Origin: Candidatus Melainabacteria bacterium
Lineage (GTDB): Bacteria > Cyanobacteriota > Vampirovibrionia > Obscuribacterales > Obscuribacteraceae
Length of the DNA stretch: 64,000 bases
Reading direction: 5' to 3'
NCBI GenBank assembly: GCA_016716405.1
Contig: JADJWK010000001.1
Coordinates: forward strand, 124,001 to 188,000
Made by a program: the position numbers and the translations under genes. How positions within the stretch are numbered: the first letter of the stretch is position 1; each line of letters opens with the position of its first letter. Below are positions 26,675 to 35,096 of this stretch, in pieces. A model generated the notes under the pieces. That model had not been told where the DNA came from, searched no databases, and saw only the letters and a program-made list of their open reading frames with translations.

Positions 26675-26917
26675 TCACGGGTTGTGAAAATAGTTGAACG
26701 GCAGAAGCCCGATAGCTCGTGCCCGTTTGATCGCCCTCGTTATCATACGCTGATTCGATCGGGTCAGACCGGTGATGCGAGCCGGCAGTATTTTGCCGGA
26801 ATCCGAGACGAACTTACGAAGAGTGGCCACGTCTTTGTAGTCCACATACTCGATCTTGCCAGCCACCAGGGGATCCATCTTTTTGCGCCTAAGCCCATCG
26901 TTTCTTGCGCTTCTCAT
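26675..26917 (-). CDS. rpsR: Ribosomal protein S18, zinc-independent (Cys-free) paralog
   Basis: IEYVDYKDVATLRKFVSDSGKI and PARITG...QRMITRAIKRARAIGLLPF are the S18 core (bacterial S18: [26 protein letters not shown]...AIKRARYLSLLPY). It is 80 residues long, close to the usual 75. It has no Cys at all, so the N-terminal metal site found in Cys-containing S18 is missing. This is the C-minus type, which in many bacteria is made under zinc starvation under Zur control. ATG 26917 was chosen for S18 length; it overlaps the end of the SEL1 gene by 29 bases. An extension to 26989 would be an overlap artefact. It sits downstream of two COG0523 GTPases, another Zur hallmark. Confidence 0.88.
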   Translation of the reverse strand: MRSARNDGLRRKKMDPLVAGKIEYVDYKDVATLRKFVSDSGKILPARITGLTRSNQRMITRAIKRARAIGLLPFNYFHNP

Positions 26918-27926
26918 ACCTTCGAATCTCCTCCCTGACTTGTTTGATCCAGTCCCATGGCTCACCGGAGTCGGCGCAGTCGATGCCACTCCTGCGCTCC
27001 AGCCAGCGGCAGGCTCGTCTGTGCGCCTCCCGGAGCTGTCCCTGCTCGATAAAGGAAGCGATGCACTGGTGGCAAAAACAGACCAGGGTCAAGGCATCTT
27101 CATCGACGGTCTCGCTTTTCTCCACCACGAAGCACCACATAAGAGCCGTGACGAAATCGGGACTGGTACCGATCCCGTTCATATAGATCTTGGCCAGAAG
27201 AGCCTGAGCTTGAGTGACACCATTATTGGCGGCTATATCGAACCATACGAGGGCATCTTTGTTTTGCCCGCAAGACAGCGCCAGACATGCCAGACCGAAC
27301 TGCGCCCCGGCATGACCGGAGCAGGCCGCCTGCTCATAGAGCTGCTTGCTCCTGACTATGTCTCTGCGACATGCCAGTCCATTTTCATACATGAAGGCGA
27401 GAGAGCACTGTGCTTTCGAGCTGCCCAGCCCGGCTGATTTCTCGAAGAGCTCCAGGGCTTTCTCCTGGGACTCTTCGACCCCCTGACCGTACTGGTACAT
27501 AGTGCCCAGGTAGTAGGCTGCTACAGGGTGATCGGCCTCTGCCGCCATGTCAAACCATTTTCTTGCACTTTCTGAGGATCTGGCAACACCGGCAAGACCG
27601 AACAGATACTTCAAACCAAGCTCGAACTGCGCCTGGGAGTGCCCTTGCATGGCAGCCTTTTGCAGCCAGAACCGGGCTCCGCTTTCATCCCGCCTCTCGA
27701 ATCCTCGACCCGAATCGAGCATTTTCGAAAAACGATACTGCGACTGCCTGTCCCCGGAAGCGGCGGCGACCGAGCACCAGTGCGCAGCCTTCACGAGATC
27801 TTTCTCGATTCCCCTGCCGCCCTCATAGACTACCGAAAGATAGAACTGCGCCGTGCTATCACCGCTCTCGGCTCTGTGCTCCAGCTCTCTGATGAAATCT
27901 TGCACTGCCTGCTCCCTCTCGATCAA
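26889..27926 (-). CDS. SEL1-repeat protein
   Basis: Six to seven SEL1-type repeats are visible, each of about 36 residues, with the pattern AQxxLGxxYxxGxGVxxDxxKAxxWxxxAAxxG: for example AQFYLSVVYEGGRGIEKDLVKAAHWCSVAAASG and AAYYLGTMYQYGQGVEESQEKALELFEKSAGLG. The C-terminal 70 residues carry CFCHQC and a basic end. No signal peptide is seen, so it is probably cytoplasmic. The start overlaps the stop of the COG0523 gene (ATGA, 27923-27926) and its end overlaps the S18 gene, placing it inside the zinc-related operon. A scaffold role there is plausible; its partner is unknown. Confidence 0.8.
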   Translation of the reverse strand: MIEREQAVQDFIRELEHRAESGDSTAQFYLSVVYEGGRGIEKDLVKAAHWCSVAAASGDRQSQYRFSKMLDSGRGFERRDESGARFWLQKAAMQGHSQAQFELGLKYLFGLAGVARSSESARKWFDMAAEADHPVAAYYLGTMYQYGQGVEESQEKALELFEKSAGLGSSKAQCSLAFMYENGLACRRDIVRSKQLYEQAACSGHAGAQFGLACLALSCGQNKDALVWFDIAANNGVTQAQALLAKIYMNGIGTSPDFVTALMWCFVVEKSETVDEDALTLVCFCHQCIASFIEQGQLREAHRRACRWLERRSGIDCADSGEPWDWIKQVREEIRRYEKRKKRWA

Positions 27927-29167
27927 ACGGTCACCGGGTCATGTTCGTGAGCTTGAGTGGCAAAGTCGCTCAGGAGCTTGATGTTCCAGTCCGGAAAGGG
28001 ATCGCAATACTCCTGCCAGCCCGCCTGGCTGAGAAGCATCTCACCATCGGTGAGAAGACATGCATCGAGGGCGCAAACCAGCCAGTCCCGGTCCATTTCG
28101 ATCCCGATGAAAACCAGCTCCTGCCGCCGATCCCCCCAGGGCTCCTGCCAGGCTTGATGAAGCTCCTTCTGAAGCAGGGGATCCTGAGGCCAGGTCTCTT
28201 GCGGCATCGCAGCCCACCACATCGCGCCAGGCTCTATGCGACAGGCGCCGCCAGCCTGCGACCATTCGATAGAATAATCCATTCTAGTGGCCACCCAGAA
28301 AAAGCCCTTCGAGCGCAGCACCCCCGGCCACTCCTGGCTCAAGAACTCACGGATTTTCTCGGGATGAAACGGTCGTCGAGCCCGATAAACGAAGCTGCTG
28401 ATTCCGTATTCCTGAGTCTCCGGAATGTGATTGCCGCGCATCTCCTGCATCCAGCCCGGAGCTTCCGCTGCCCGGTCGAACTGGAACAGTCCGGTATCGA
28501 GGATTGCTTGCGGCGGAACCTTTCCAAAAGAGCTCCTGACCACCCTGGCATCGGGATTCAGATGCTTGATGATTCGAAAGAGCCTGTTCAGCTCTTGTTT
28601 GCTAACCAGATCGATCTTGTTGAGTACTATTACATTGGCGAACTCAATCTGATCGACAAGCAGATCCGTGACGGTTCGGTGATCCTTGCTGCCCGACTCT
28701 ATGGACAAGTCTTGAAGGCTCGCGCTTTTCTCGTAGTCCGCGAGAAAATTGAGCGCGTCCACGACAGTGACCATGGTATCGAGATTCGCAATGGCGGATA
28801 GACTATTGCCATGCGCATCGGTGAAGGTGAAAGTCTCGGCCACCGGCATGGGCTCCGATATTCCCGTGGACTCGATCAATAGATAGTCGAAGCGCCCCTC
28901 CCTGGCCAGTCTCGATACCTCGATCAGGAGGTCTTCCCGCAGGGTGCAGCAGATGCAGCCATTGGACATCTCCACCAGCTTTTCCTCGGTTCGATCGAGA
29001 CGCGCTTCTCCACGCATGATCAATTGAGCGTCGATGTTAACTTCGCTCATGTCGTTGACGATAACCGCGACTCTCATGCCCTCGCGATTATTCAGGACAT
29101 GATTCAAGAGTGTAGTCTTTCCGGCTCCCAGGAATCCCGAGAGCACCGTAACCGGTAACTTGTCCAT
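27923..29167 (-). CDS. COG0523 (CobW-like) metal-chaperone GTPase, copy 2
   Basis: GFLGAGKTT (Walker A, residues 11-19), CICC at 71-74 (the metal-binding CxCC motif), ESTGISEP (about 99-106) and NKID are all present, followed by a CobW C-terminal domain (SSFVYRARRPFHPEKIREFL). It is 414 residues long. Closely similar to the next gene upstream, it is a tandem duplicate. GTPases of this type (ZagA/ZNG1/YeiR) deliver zinc to client proteins and are induced by zinc shortage. It starts one base after the previous stop and overlaps the SEL1 gene by four bases. The exact client is unknown. Confidence 0.88.
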   Translation of the reverse strand: MDKLPVTVLSGFLGAGKTTLLNHVLNNREGMRVAVIVNDMSEVNIDAQLIMRGEARLDRTEEKLVEMSNGCICCTLREDLLIEVSRLAREGRFDYLLIESTGISEPMPVAETFTFTDAHGNSLSAIANLDTMVTVVDALNFLADYEKSASLQDLSIESGSKDHRTVTDLLVDQIEFANVIVLNKIDLVSKQELNRLFRIIKHLNPDARVVRSSFGKVPPQAILDTGLFQFDRAAEAPGWMQEMRGNHIPETQEYGISSFVYRARRPFHPEKIREFLSQEWPGVLRSKGFFWVATRMDYSIEWSQAGGACRIEPGAMWWAAMPQETWPQDPLLQKELHQAWQEPWGDRRQELVFIGIEMDRDWLVCALDACLLTDGEMLLSQAGWQEYCDPFPDWNIKLLSDFATQAHEHDPVTV

Positions 29168-29168
29168 T

Positions 29169-30422
29169 CTATCCTCTTGCCTGATGAGCGAGCGGATGAC
29201 CCTGGGCGACTCCGCCGGCCAACTCGACCCTGTCTGCTACCAGACCAGGAAACGGATCATCCCAGCTCTCCCAGACGAGTTCTCCCTGAGCCATCTCCTC
29301 GTCGGTCAGAAGGCAACGGTCGAGCTCCTCGACAATGGCAGCCTCGTCCATATCGATACCGATGAACACGAGCTCCTGACGGCGATCTCCCCAGGGCTCG
29401 AGCCAGTCGAGCTCGAGACTTCGGACGAATTCATCGTCGTCCGGCCATTCTTCCCTGGCGATAGTGCACCACCAGGATGCACCGCCACCGATACTGGACG
29501 CGCCACCGGCCTGAGACCATTCTATGGCGCAGTCCATATGGTTGGCGAACCAGAAAATTCCCTTGGAGCGTATGACGCCGCCCCATTCCGAATTCAAGAA
29601 CTCACCCAGGCGCAATGGGTGCGCCGGTCTGAACGCCCGATAGACGAAGCTGGTGATCCCGTATTCCACGGTCTCAGGGATATGCTCGCCACGGAGCTCC
29701 TGCATCCAGCCAGGCGCCTCGGCCGCTCTCTGGAAATCGAAGCGGTCCGTATGGAGAATCTCCTTCAGGGGAACCTCCCCGAAGCGACTTGAGATAATTC
29801 GCGCCTCGGGATTGAGATGCTTGATTATGCCCTGGAGCCGCTCGAGCTCTGAGAGCGTGACCAGATCAGTCTTGTTCAGGATAATGACATTGGCGAACTC
29901 CACCTGATCGACAAGAAGGTCGGAGATCGTCCTCTCATCCTCGTTATCCAGAGCCAGCCCCCGCGATCGGAGCTCATCTCCCTGGGTATAATCGGTCAGG
30001 AAGTTGAGAGCATCGACCACTGTCACCATGGTATCCAGCTCCGCTATGTCCGAGAGACTGGCACCACTTTCATCAGAGAAGACAAAAGTCTCAGCCACCG
30101 GCATGGGCTCCGATATTCCGGTCGATTCGATGAGCAAGTAGTCGAAGCGACCTTCCCTGGCGAGCCTAGAGACCTCGATCAGGAGGTCTTCTCGCAAGGT
30201 GCAGCAGATGCAACCGTTGGACATCTCCACCAGCTTCTCCTCTACCCGATTCAAAGCGGCTCCACCCTGCTTGACCAGACGCGCATCGATATTGATCTCG
30301 CTCATATCGTTGACGATGACCGCGACTCTCATGTTTTCACGGTTATTCAGGACATGGTTCAGAAGAGTAGTCTTGCCCGCACCGAGAAACCCGGAAAGAA
30401 CCGTAACCGGCAGCTTTTTCAT
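29169..30422 (-). CDS. COG0523 (CobW-like) metal-chaperone GTPase, copy 1
   Basis: It has the same motifs as its neighbour: GFLGAGKTT (11-19), CICC (71-74), ESTGISEP, NKTD and the CobW C-terminal domain (SFVYRAFRPAHPLRLGEFL). It is 417 residues long. It is the first gene of the operon COG0523-COG0523-SEL1-S18, with the palindromic box 30502-30517 about 80 bases upstream, shared with the divergent Fur-family regulator at 30556. Control by that regulator is therefore likely. The His/Gly-rich end (AQGHPLAHQ) may help metal binding. Confidence 0.9.
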   Translation of the reverse strand: MKKLPVTVLSGFLGAGKTTLLNHVLNNRENMRVAVIVNDMSEINIDARLVKQGGAALNRVEEKLVEMSNGCICCTLREDLLIEVSRLAREGRFDYLLIESTGISEPMPVAETFVFSDESGASLSDIAELDTMVTVVDALNFLTDYTQGDELRSRGLALDNEDERTISDLLVDQVEFANVIILNKTDLVTLSELERLQGIIKHLNPEARIISSRFGEVPLKEILHTDRFDFQRAAEAPGWMQELRGEHIPETVEYGITSFVYRAFRPAHPLRLGEFLNSEWGGVIRSKGIFWFANHMDCAIEWSQAGGASSIGGGASWWCTIAREEWPDDDEFVRSLELDWLEPWGDRRQELVFIGIDMDEAAIVEELDRCLLTDEEMAQGELVWESWDDPFPGLVADRVELAGGVAQGHPLAHQARG

Positions 30423-30501
30423 TTCGAATCCTCAATTCCGCAAACCCGCTAATTCTTGCAGCACGCCTGAACGGCGATTAATGCGATGCTTGCATACCTA
30501 T

Positions 30502-30517
30502 TGATAATAGATTATCA
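30502..30517. promoter_or_regulatory. Fur/Zur-type operator
   Basis: TGATAA-TAGA-TTATCA lies between the divergent COG0523 operon (30422, minus) and the Fur-family regulator (30556, plus). A further half-site ATTATCAA follows directly. Confidence 0.85.
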
Positions 30518-30555
30518 TTATCAACAAAGTCAAGCAAGCAGCCGGCGAGTTAGAA

Positions 30556-30942
30556 ATGTCAAAGAACACAAAACAGAGAAGGGCAATCCTGAAAGCATTC
30601 GAGAACATTGACGGCCCGCTATCGATAGAAGAGGTCCTTGCCAGGGCGGACCGGCATTGCAAAGGAATCGGCATCGCCACAATTTATCGCAATCTGAAAT
30701 CACTCATCGATGAGGGGACGATCCTGGGAGTGGACATGCCAGGTGGCGCAATTGTCTACGAAAAAGCCGGAAACGACCATCATCATCACTTCTCCTGCCT
30801 GAGATGCAAAAAAGTCTTCGATGTGGACGTCTGCAGCATCAGCCTCGAAGAGCTGGTTCCCTCCGGGTTCGAGCTGCGCGAGCACGAGATCCTGCTTTCC
30901 GGCTTTTGCAATTCATGCTCCTCGACCAGGCTCAGCAAGTGA
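30556..30942 (+). CDS. zur: Fur-family transcriptional regulator, Zur-like (copy 1)
   Basis: A winged-helix DNA-binding domain (GIATIYRNLKSLIDEGTI) is followed by a metal/dimer domain with HHHH 75-78 and two CxxC pairs (C81/C84 and C118/C121) that form the structural zinc site of the family. The length, 128 residues, is typical. It is divergent from the COG0523-S18 operon, with a palindromic box between. It closely resembles the regulator at 36522. A zinc sensor (Zur) is favoured over Fur or PerR because of the neighbouring zinc-shortage genes; the DNA alone cannot prove it. Confidence 0.82.
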   Translation: MSKNTKQRRAILKAFENIDGPLSIEEVLARADRHCKGIGIATIYRNLKSLIDEGTILGVDMPGGAIVYEKAGNDHHHHFSCLRCKKVFDVDVCSISLEELVPSGFELREHEILLSGFCNSCSSTRLSK

Positions 30943-30989
30943 TTGCAAGACCGCCGCCCCGCTGGGCTTCGGCTCGCATTTCCTCTTTG

Positions 30990-31184
30990 TCATTTTCTTT
31001 CTTTGTAGCCCACGAACTGATAGTCGACCTTCTCGGCCTCAGCGGCGCAGCAAGGACAGCAAGTGCATCGATAAACAGGCTTGTCGGCATGACCTTCGGC
31101 CACCAGGAACGAGAAGCCCAGGTGATTGTCGTCTAGAACAATCACCTGGCCGTCAAACGGGCCTCCGATCAGCTCTATAGTCAT
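30990..31184 (-). CDS. Small Cys-rich protein
   Basis: This 64-residue product begins MTIELIGGPFDGQVIVLDD and has a CTCCPCC cluster (about residues 40-46), then AEAEKVDYQFVGYKER. The GGPFDGQ start resembles small phage- and bacterium-encoded proteins of unknown function, and the Cys cluster suggests a metal site. It lies 80 bases after the stop of the cysteine-synthase-like gene on the same strand and may be the fifth gene of that operon. The ribosome site is weak, so confidence is moderate. Confidence 0.55.
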   Translation of the reverse strand: MTIELIGGPFDGQVIVLDDNHLGFSFLVAEGHADKPVYRCTCCPCCAAEAEKVDYQFVGYKERK

Positions 31185-31264
31185 AGCAATCTCATCTCTG
31201 TCACCCAGGAAGATTCAACAATCAAGTCAATCCGGCAGCCGGTGGCGCCGCATGGAGGCTGTCC

Positions 31265-32584
31265 TCAGACCGTGACTCGAGCCAGAGTCTTACCCGAATT
31301 CCGCCATTCGAGAATGCCGCCTTCCAGGCTGTAAGCCCGGTAATTGCGGGTCTGCAGATAGGCGGCATAGCGAGTGGTCTTTTCCCCCACCGGGCAGACA
31401 AGCAGGATAGCCCGATCCTTCGGAAACGGATCGGCAGCATCGATCATGGTCTCGAAGAGCTCCCAGGGAATATTTATCGCACCGGGCATGGTGGTCATCT
31501 TATAAGCGAGATTGCCGCGCACATCGATGATGAGCGGATCGTGCTCGGCGATGAAATCCTCGACATTCTCCACCTTTACCACGGCGTTGACGCCTTCGGG
31601 CTCCAGGGCGAAGGACCGCAGCGAGCCCGGCTTGCGGGTCTGGCCGAAGAGCTCCGGTCTTCTCTGGCGGATATAGTCGACATACCATTCGACCCGATCG
31701 CATACGATGAAGACTGCTGTTTTCCTCTCGGTGAGCCCGGCGTCGATCTGCTTGAGATAGCGAAGACTGCCGAGATAACTGGCGCCACTGGTCGGACCGC
31801 AAAGTATGCCGACCTTTCGCACCAGCTCCATCATGGCGTCCACCGCCTCGCCGGAGTCCACATAGACGAAATCGGCATAATTCTCTTTCTCGAAGAGCCC
31901 GGACTCCCACATCTGATCGAGACTGCGGATGCCGGGGATGAAGTCGTTCTTGCTGGCGCAGATGCCGACAGTCACCAGGTCCGGGCTGCCCTCGACTTTC
32001 AGCCGCCGGGCAGCGCCCAGGGTGGAGCCGCTGGTCCCCAGTCCGCCGAAGAAATAATCGACTCTTCCCAGATCGTCGGCGATCTCTTTGCCGGTGCTCT
32101 CGTAGTGCACATCCGGGTTCTTGGGATTGGTGAACTGGGACGGGAAGTAAGCCTTGTCCGGATCTTCCTTGACCATCTTGGCGATGAGATACTGCGGATC
32201 ATTCGGGTCATTGGGGTCGAAGCATTCACTTCCACCGAGCACTTCTTCGATCTCGGCGCCGAGCATGCGAACGATATCCTTGACCCCGTCGACCTTGGCA
32301 AGATAGGTAATCAGCTTGGTCTTTACCCCGTACATCGAGGCGATCACCTGGAGGGCCTTGGCGGTATTGCCGCTGCTGTTCTCGTAAATCGTCTGGCCCT
32401 TCTCCTGTATGCCCTCGATGTCGTCCTTTACCAGTCCCCAGGCGATGCGATCCTTGACCGAGCCGAAAGGATTCATCATCTCGAGCTTGGCATAGAGATC
32501 GATATTCTCGAGACCGTGTACCGAAGAAGGAATTTCGAGCACCGGCGTATTGCCGATCATGTCCGTGATGCGCTGGTATTTCAT
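31265..32584 (-). CDS. Cysteine synthase/CBS-like PLP enzyme fused to a rhodanese domain
   Basis: Residues 1-330 are a fold-type II PLP enzyme: MIGNTPVLEI start, PLP-Lys44 in NPFGSVKDR, substrate loop NSSGNTAKAL and phosphate-binding GTSGSTLG. Residues 355-439 are a rhodanese domain: IIDVRGNLAYKMTTMPGAINIP, with the active loop CPVGEKTTR carrying the catalytic Cys. The fusion suggests that sulfur is made or moved by one polypeptide. It could also resemble SbnA-type enzymes that make 2,3-diaminopropionate precursors. It is the fourth gene of the ATGA-coupled operon (36373 to 31265) and starts four bases inside the decarboxylase gene. The substrate is unknown. Confidence 0.82.
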   Translation of the reverse strand: MKYQRITDMIGNTPVLEIPSSVHGLENIDLYAKLEMMNPFGSVKDRIAWGLVKDDIEGIQEKGQTIYENSSGNTAKALQVIASMYGVKTKLITYLAKVDGVKDIVRMLGAEIEEVLGGSECFDPNDPNDPQYLIAKMVKEDPDKAYFPSQFTNPKNPDVHYESTGKEIADDLGRVDYFFGGLGTSGSTLGAARRLKVEGSPDLVTVGICASKNDFIPGIRSLDQMWESGLFEKENYADFVYVDSGEAVDAMMELVRKVGILCGPTSGASYLGSLRYLKQIDAGLTERKTAVFIVCDRVEWYVDYIRQRRPELFGQTRKPGSLRSFALEPEGVNAVVKVENVEDFIAEHDPLIIDVRGNLAYKMTTMPGAINIPWELFETMIDAADPFPKDRAILLVCPVGEKTTRYAAYLQTRNYRAYSLEGGILEWRNSGKTLARVTV

Positions 32585-34119
32585 AGATCGAGACCTTCCA
32601 ATTTGATTGCCACCGGGTTATAGAGCGAATCGGCAAACCATCTGAATCGCCCTTCTCTTAAAATCACCGCTACTTTCTCCGCTACCCGCTGCTCGAGAAC
32701 GGCTGTCTCGGCGAAGTCCATTTGATAGGCGGCGGTGTTGATGAACGCCACGACATCGCCGGGCTCCGGGATCCGGTCCGGAAAAGTCTTGTGGTATTGA
32801 ATCATGTCGTGAGTCAGGCAGAGATTGCCGACATACATGACACCGTCACTGCAGGCTATACCATTGTCACGGCGGTGGACCACCACCGGATCGGTCATCA
32901 GCTTGAGCTGGGTCGAATTGAGATTGGTTCGGTTCATATCGAGGGAGACCAGGGTCTCGCCGAGAATAGAAGGCTTGACCAGATTGACCCGGGAGAGGGT
33001 AATCCCGCACTGATCCAGCAGGGCTCTGCCGGGCTCGATATAGAGATCCATCAGATTCTCGGAGATGATTCTCGAAGCCGAATAACCGTCGAAACCGCTG
33101 AGAGGAGCATCGATCACCGAGGCGAAATCCTCGTGACCATCATTGGCATGATAATGCTCCATGAAATTGGGGGCGCCCTTGAGAAGCCCGTCTTCTTTGC
33201 GGAAGCCCAGACCCGAATCGTTCCAGCAAAGCGACGGGCGATGGCCGAGGACCGAGGACTTGAGCTCCTCGATGAAAGCGTTCCACTGATCTTGAGAGGC
33301 GGCATAGCGAATTCTGTAACCGCCGCCGATATCGATAGCCCTGGGAGAAAGACCGCGCTCGATACACTCGAAGGTCAGCTTCAGGCAGGTCTCGATGGCC
33401 GAAGGCCGGCGGATATAGTCGCCGGCGTTGAAGTGGAAGGAGAAACCGACGAAATCGAGAAGGTCACGGTGCTCGAGAAGCAGATCGATAAGCTCGGGGG
33501 CATCTTTCACCCTGATTGCGAAAGCGCTGTCCTGGGCAGTGAACTTCACCGGACCAGGATCGAAGCCGTCCAGCCGCACGAGAATCCGGATCTTTCTGCC
33601 CCGGGGCAGGCAGCTCTTCATGGCGATGAGCTGCTTGAGCTCGGTGAAATTGTCGACATTGATGAGAATGCCCTGCAATGCCGCCAGGCTCAAATAGTCG
33701 AGGTTCTTCGGACCGGTTGCCTCGATGCGCGACGGATCGAATCCTGCCGCCAGAGCCCGCATCAGCTCCCCGTGCGACGAGACATCCAGACCGACTCGAT
33801 TCAGAGCAGCCTGTCTCTTGAGAGCAAGAGACTTGTTCGGCTTGCTCGTATAAAAGATTTTGCCCTGCAACTGGCGCTCGTCATACACCTTCTGGAAACG
33901 GGCGATGGTCTCCTCGATATGCTCCGGAAAGATGACATTGAGCGGAGAGCCCAGACCATCGATCAGGGAGAAGACCAGGTCCTTCTCGGCGAGAAAGGCT
34001 CTGACGGCAGGATGCATGGCCGGCGCGACCGCCGGGCGGCTTCTATCGATCTCCCTGCCGGAGAGCAGATCGTCGGCCAGACACTGGTCAGCTTTGTTTT
34101 TGGACTTGGTCATACTCAT
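32581..34119 (-). CDS. Fold-type III PLP-dependent decarboxylase (LysA/ornithine decarboxylase-like)
   Basis: FYTSKPNKS provides the PLP-Lys (K93) at the place of the YAxKAN motif. IDIGGGYRIRY binds the phosphate, YIEPGRALLD is the EPGR motif, and GNLCLTHDMI corresponds to the catalytic Cys loop of diaminopimelate and ornithine decarboxylases. The length is 512 residues, rather longer than LysA (about 420), with extra segments in the middle (residues 280-330). It overlaps both neighbours by four bases (ATGA). It is unlikely to be the housekeeping LysA given this operon. A decarboxylated amino-acid product, as in siderophore synthesis by SbnH, is an attractive idea but is inference. Confidence 0.82.
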   Translation of the reverse strand: MSMTKSKNKADQCLADDLLSGREIDRSRPAVAPAMHPAVRAFLAEKDLVFSLIDGLGSPLNVIFPEHIEETIARFQKVYDERQLQGKIFYTSKPNKSLALKRQAALNRVGLDVSSHGELMRALAAGFDPSRIEATGPKNLDYLSLAALQGILINVDNFTELKQLIAMKSCLPRGRKIRILVRLDGFDPGPVKFTAQDSAFAIRVKDAPELIDLLLEHRDLLDFVGFSFHFNAGDYIRRPSAIETCLKLTFECIERGLSPRAIDIGGGYRIRYAASQDQWNAFIEELKSSVLGHRPSLCWNDSGLGFRKEDGLLKGAPNFMEHYHANDGHEDFASVIDAPLSGFDGYSASRIISENLMDLYIEPGRALLDQCGITLSRVNLVKPSILGETLVSLDMNRTNLNSTQLKLMTDPVVVHRRDNGIACSDGVMYVGNLCLTHDMIQYHKTFPDRIPEPGDVVAFINTAAYQMDFAETAVLEQRVAEKVAVILREGRFRWFADSLYNPVAIKLEGLDL

Positions 34120-35096
34120 GCGAGTGCCAGCTCCTTTCGAGAAGGGAAAACGAAATCCTTGTCTATCTGTCCGGAGACATCACCGTAGCCTGATTTGACC
34201 CATTGCTTATCGTTCAGGCGCATATGCAGCTCGTGCAGCATCTCGAGACGATCCGCATCGGCAAGAGCCGGCGCCAGAGCGCGGCGCTCCAGATCCGCCA
34301 GCACCGACACGACATTCTCTTCGAGCAGATCGAGGGACACGGGTCTGCCGTCCTGGCGCGCCCGCTTCAGGGAGGCGAGCTTGGGAAGCCAGGCTACCGG
34401 CTCCTGCCCGACCGAGCGCCTGATGTAATCGAGATCGCCCTCGTCCTCTATCTTGTTGCCGACAAGATGAATGAGATCACCGATTCCCGCCTCCCGGGCC
34501 AGATGCCTGTAGAGCCTGCAGACTTCTACCGACTCGGGGCTGGGCTCGCAGATCAGAAATATGGCATCGAACTGCAGGTGCATGGAATAAGCGAAGGCGT
34601 CGGTGCCTGCCACCATATCGCAAACCACATGGAAGTCCTCGTCGCAGACCGTGTGCGAGAGGATATTCTCCGCCACGAAAAGATGCGAGTGGTAGCAGGT
34701 CTCGCCGATACCACCGGCTTCATAAGTGCCCACCGTCAGCAAGTTGATCAGAGGCTCTCTGGAAACCTCGGTCACGTAGCCCGCGAGGAATTCGTCGTCA
34801 GCGCCCAGGACCAGCCTGGAGCCGAGACCGGGAGGAGTAGTGGGAAGAAACTTGCCGGCTTCCTCAATCCGTTTATTGCTTCCCTTGAGATGCGCTCGTA
34901 CAGCCTGGGCAGCCTCGGGGCGGGAGAGCAGGGACGACTGAGCGGGCTCCACTCCGAGAAGACCGGAGAGGTTCATATTGATATCGGCATCGATTGCCAG
35001 GACGCTGGCCCCGGCCTTCTGCTCCAGATACTTGATGAACAGAGCGCTCATGGTGCTCTTGCCCGATCCGCCCTTACCTACGAAAGCCAGCTTCAT
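34116..35096 (-). CDS. CooC/MinD-like P-loop ATPase
   Basis: MKLAFVGKGGSGKSTMS is a deviant Walker A of the SIMIBI class (KGGSGKST, as in CooC and nitrogenase Fe protein). AIDADINMNLSGLLGV follows (switch region), then HVVCDMVAGTDAFAYSMHLQFDAIFLICEPSPESVEVCRLY. CooC inserts nickel into CO dehydrogenase, and relatives help assemble metal centres. No CO dehydrogenase or hydrogenase is present here. ATG 35096 overlaps the cysteine desulfurase stop (ATGA). An in-frame upstream extension would run inside that gene and shows no family sequence. It is probably the ATP-driven metal or cluster insertase of this operon; the target is unknown. Confidence 0.82.
   Translation of the reverse strand: MKLAFVGKGGSGKSTMSALFIKYLEQKAGASVLAIDADINMNLSGLLGVEPAQSSLLSRPEAAQAVRAHLKGSNKRIEEAGKFLPTTPPGLGSRLVLGADDEFLAGYVTEVSREPLINLLTVGTYEAGGIGETCYHSHLFVAENILSHTVCDEDFHVVCDMVAGTDAFAYSMHLQFDAIFLICEPSPESVEVCRLYRHLAREAGIGDLIHLVGNKIEDEGDLDYIRRSVGQEPVAWLPKLASLKRARQDGRPVSLDLLEENVVSVLADLERRALAPALADADRLEMLHELHMRLNDKQWVKSGYGDVSGQIDKDFVFPSRKELALA

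Noticed and set aside
32722..34188. 488-codon plus-strand frame over the PLP decarboxylase
   Set aside because: Shadow of the minus-strand enzyme with recognisable PLP motifs.
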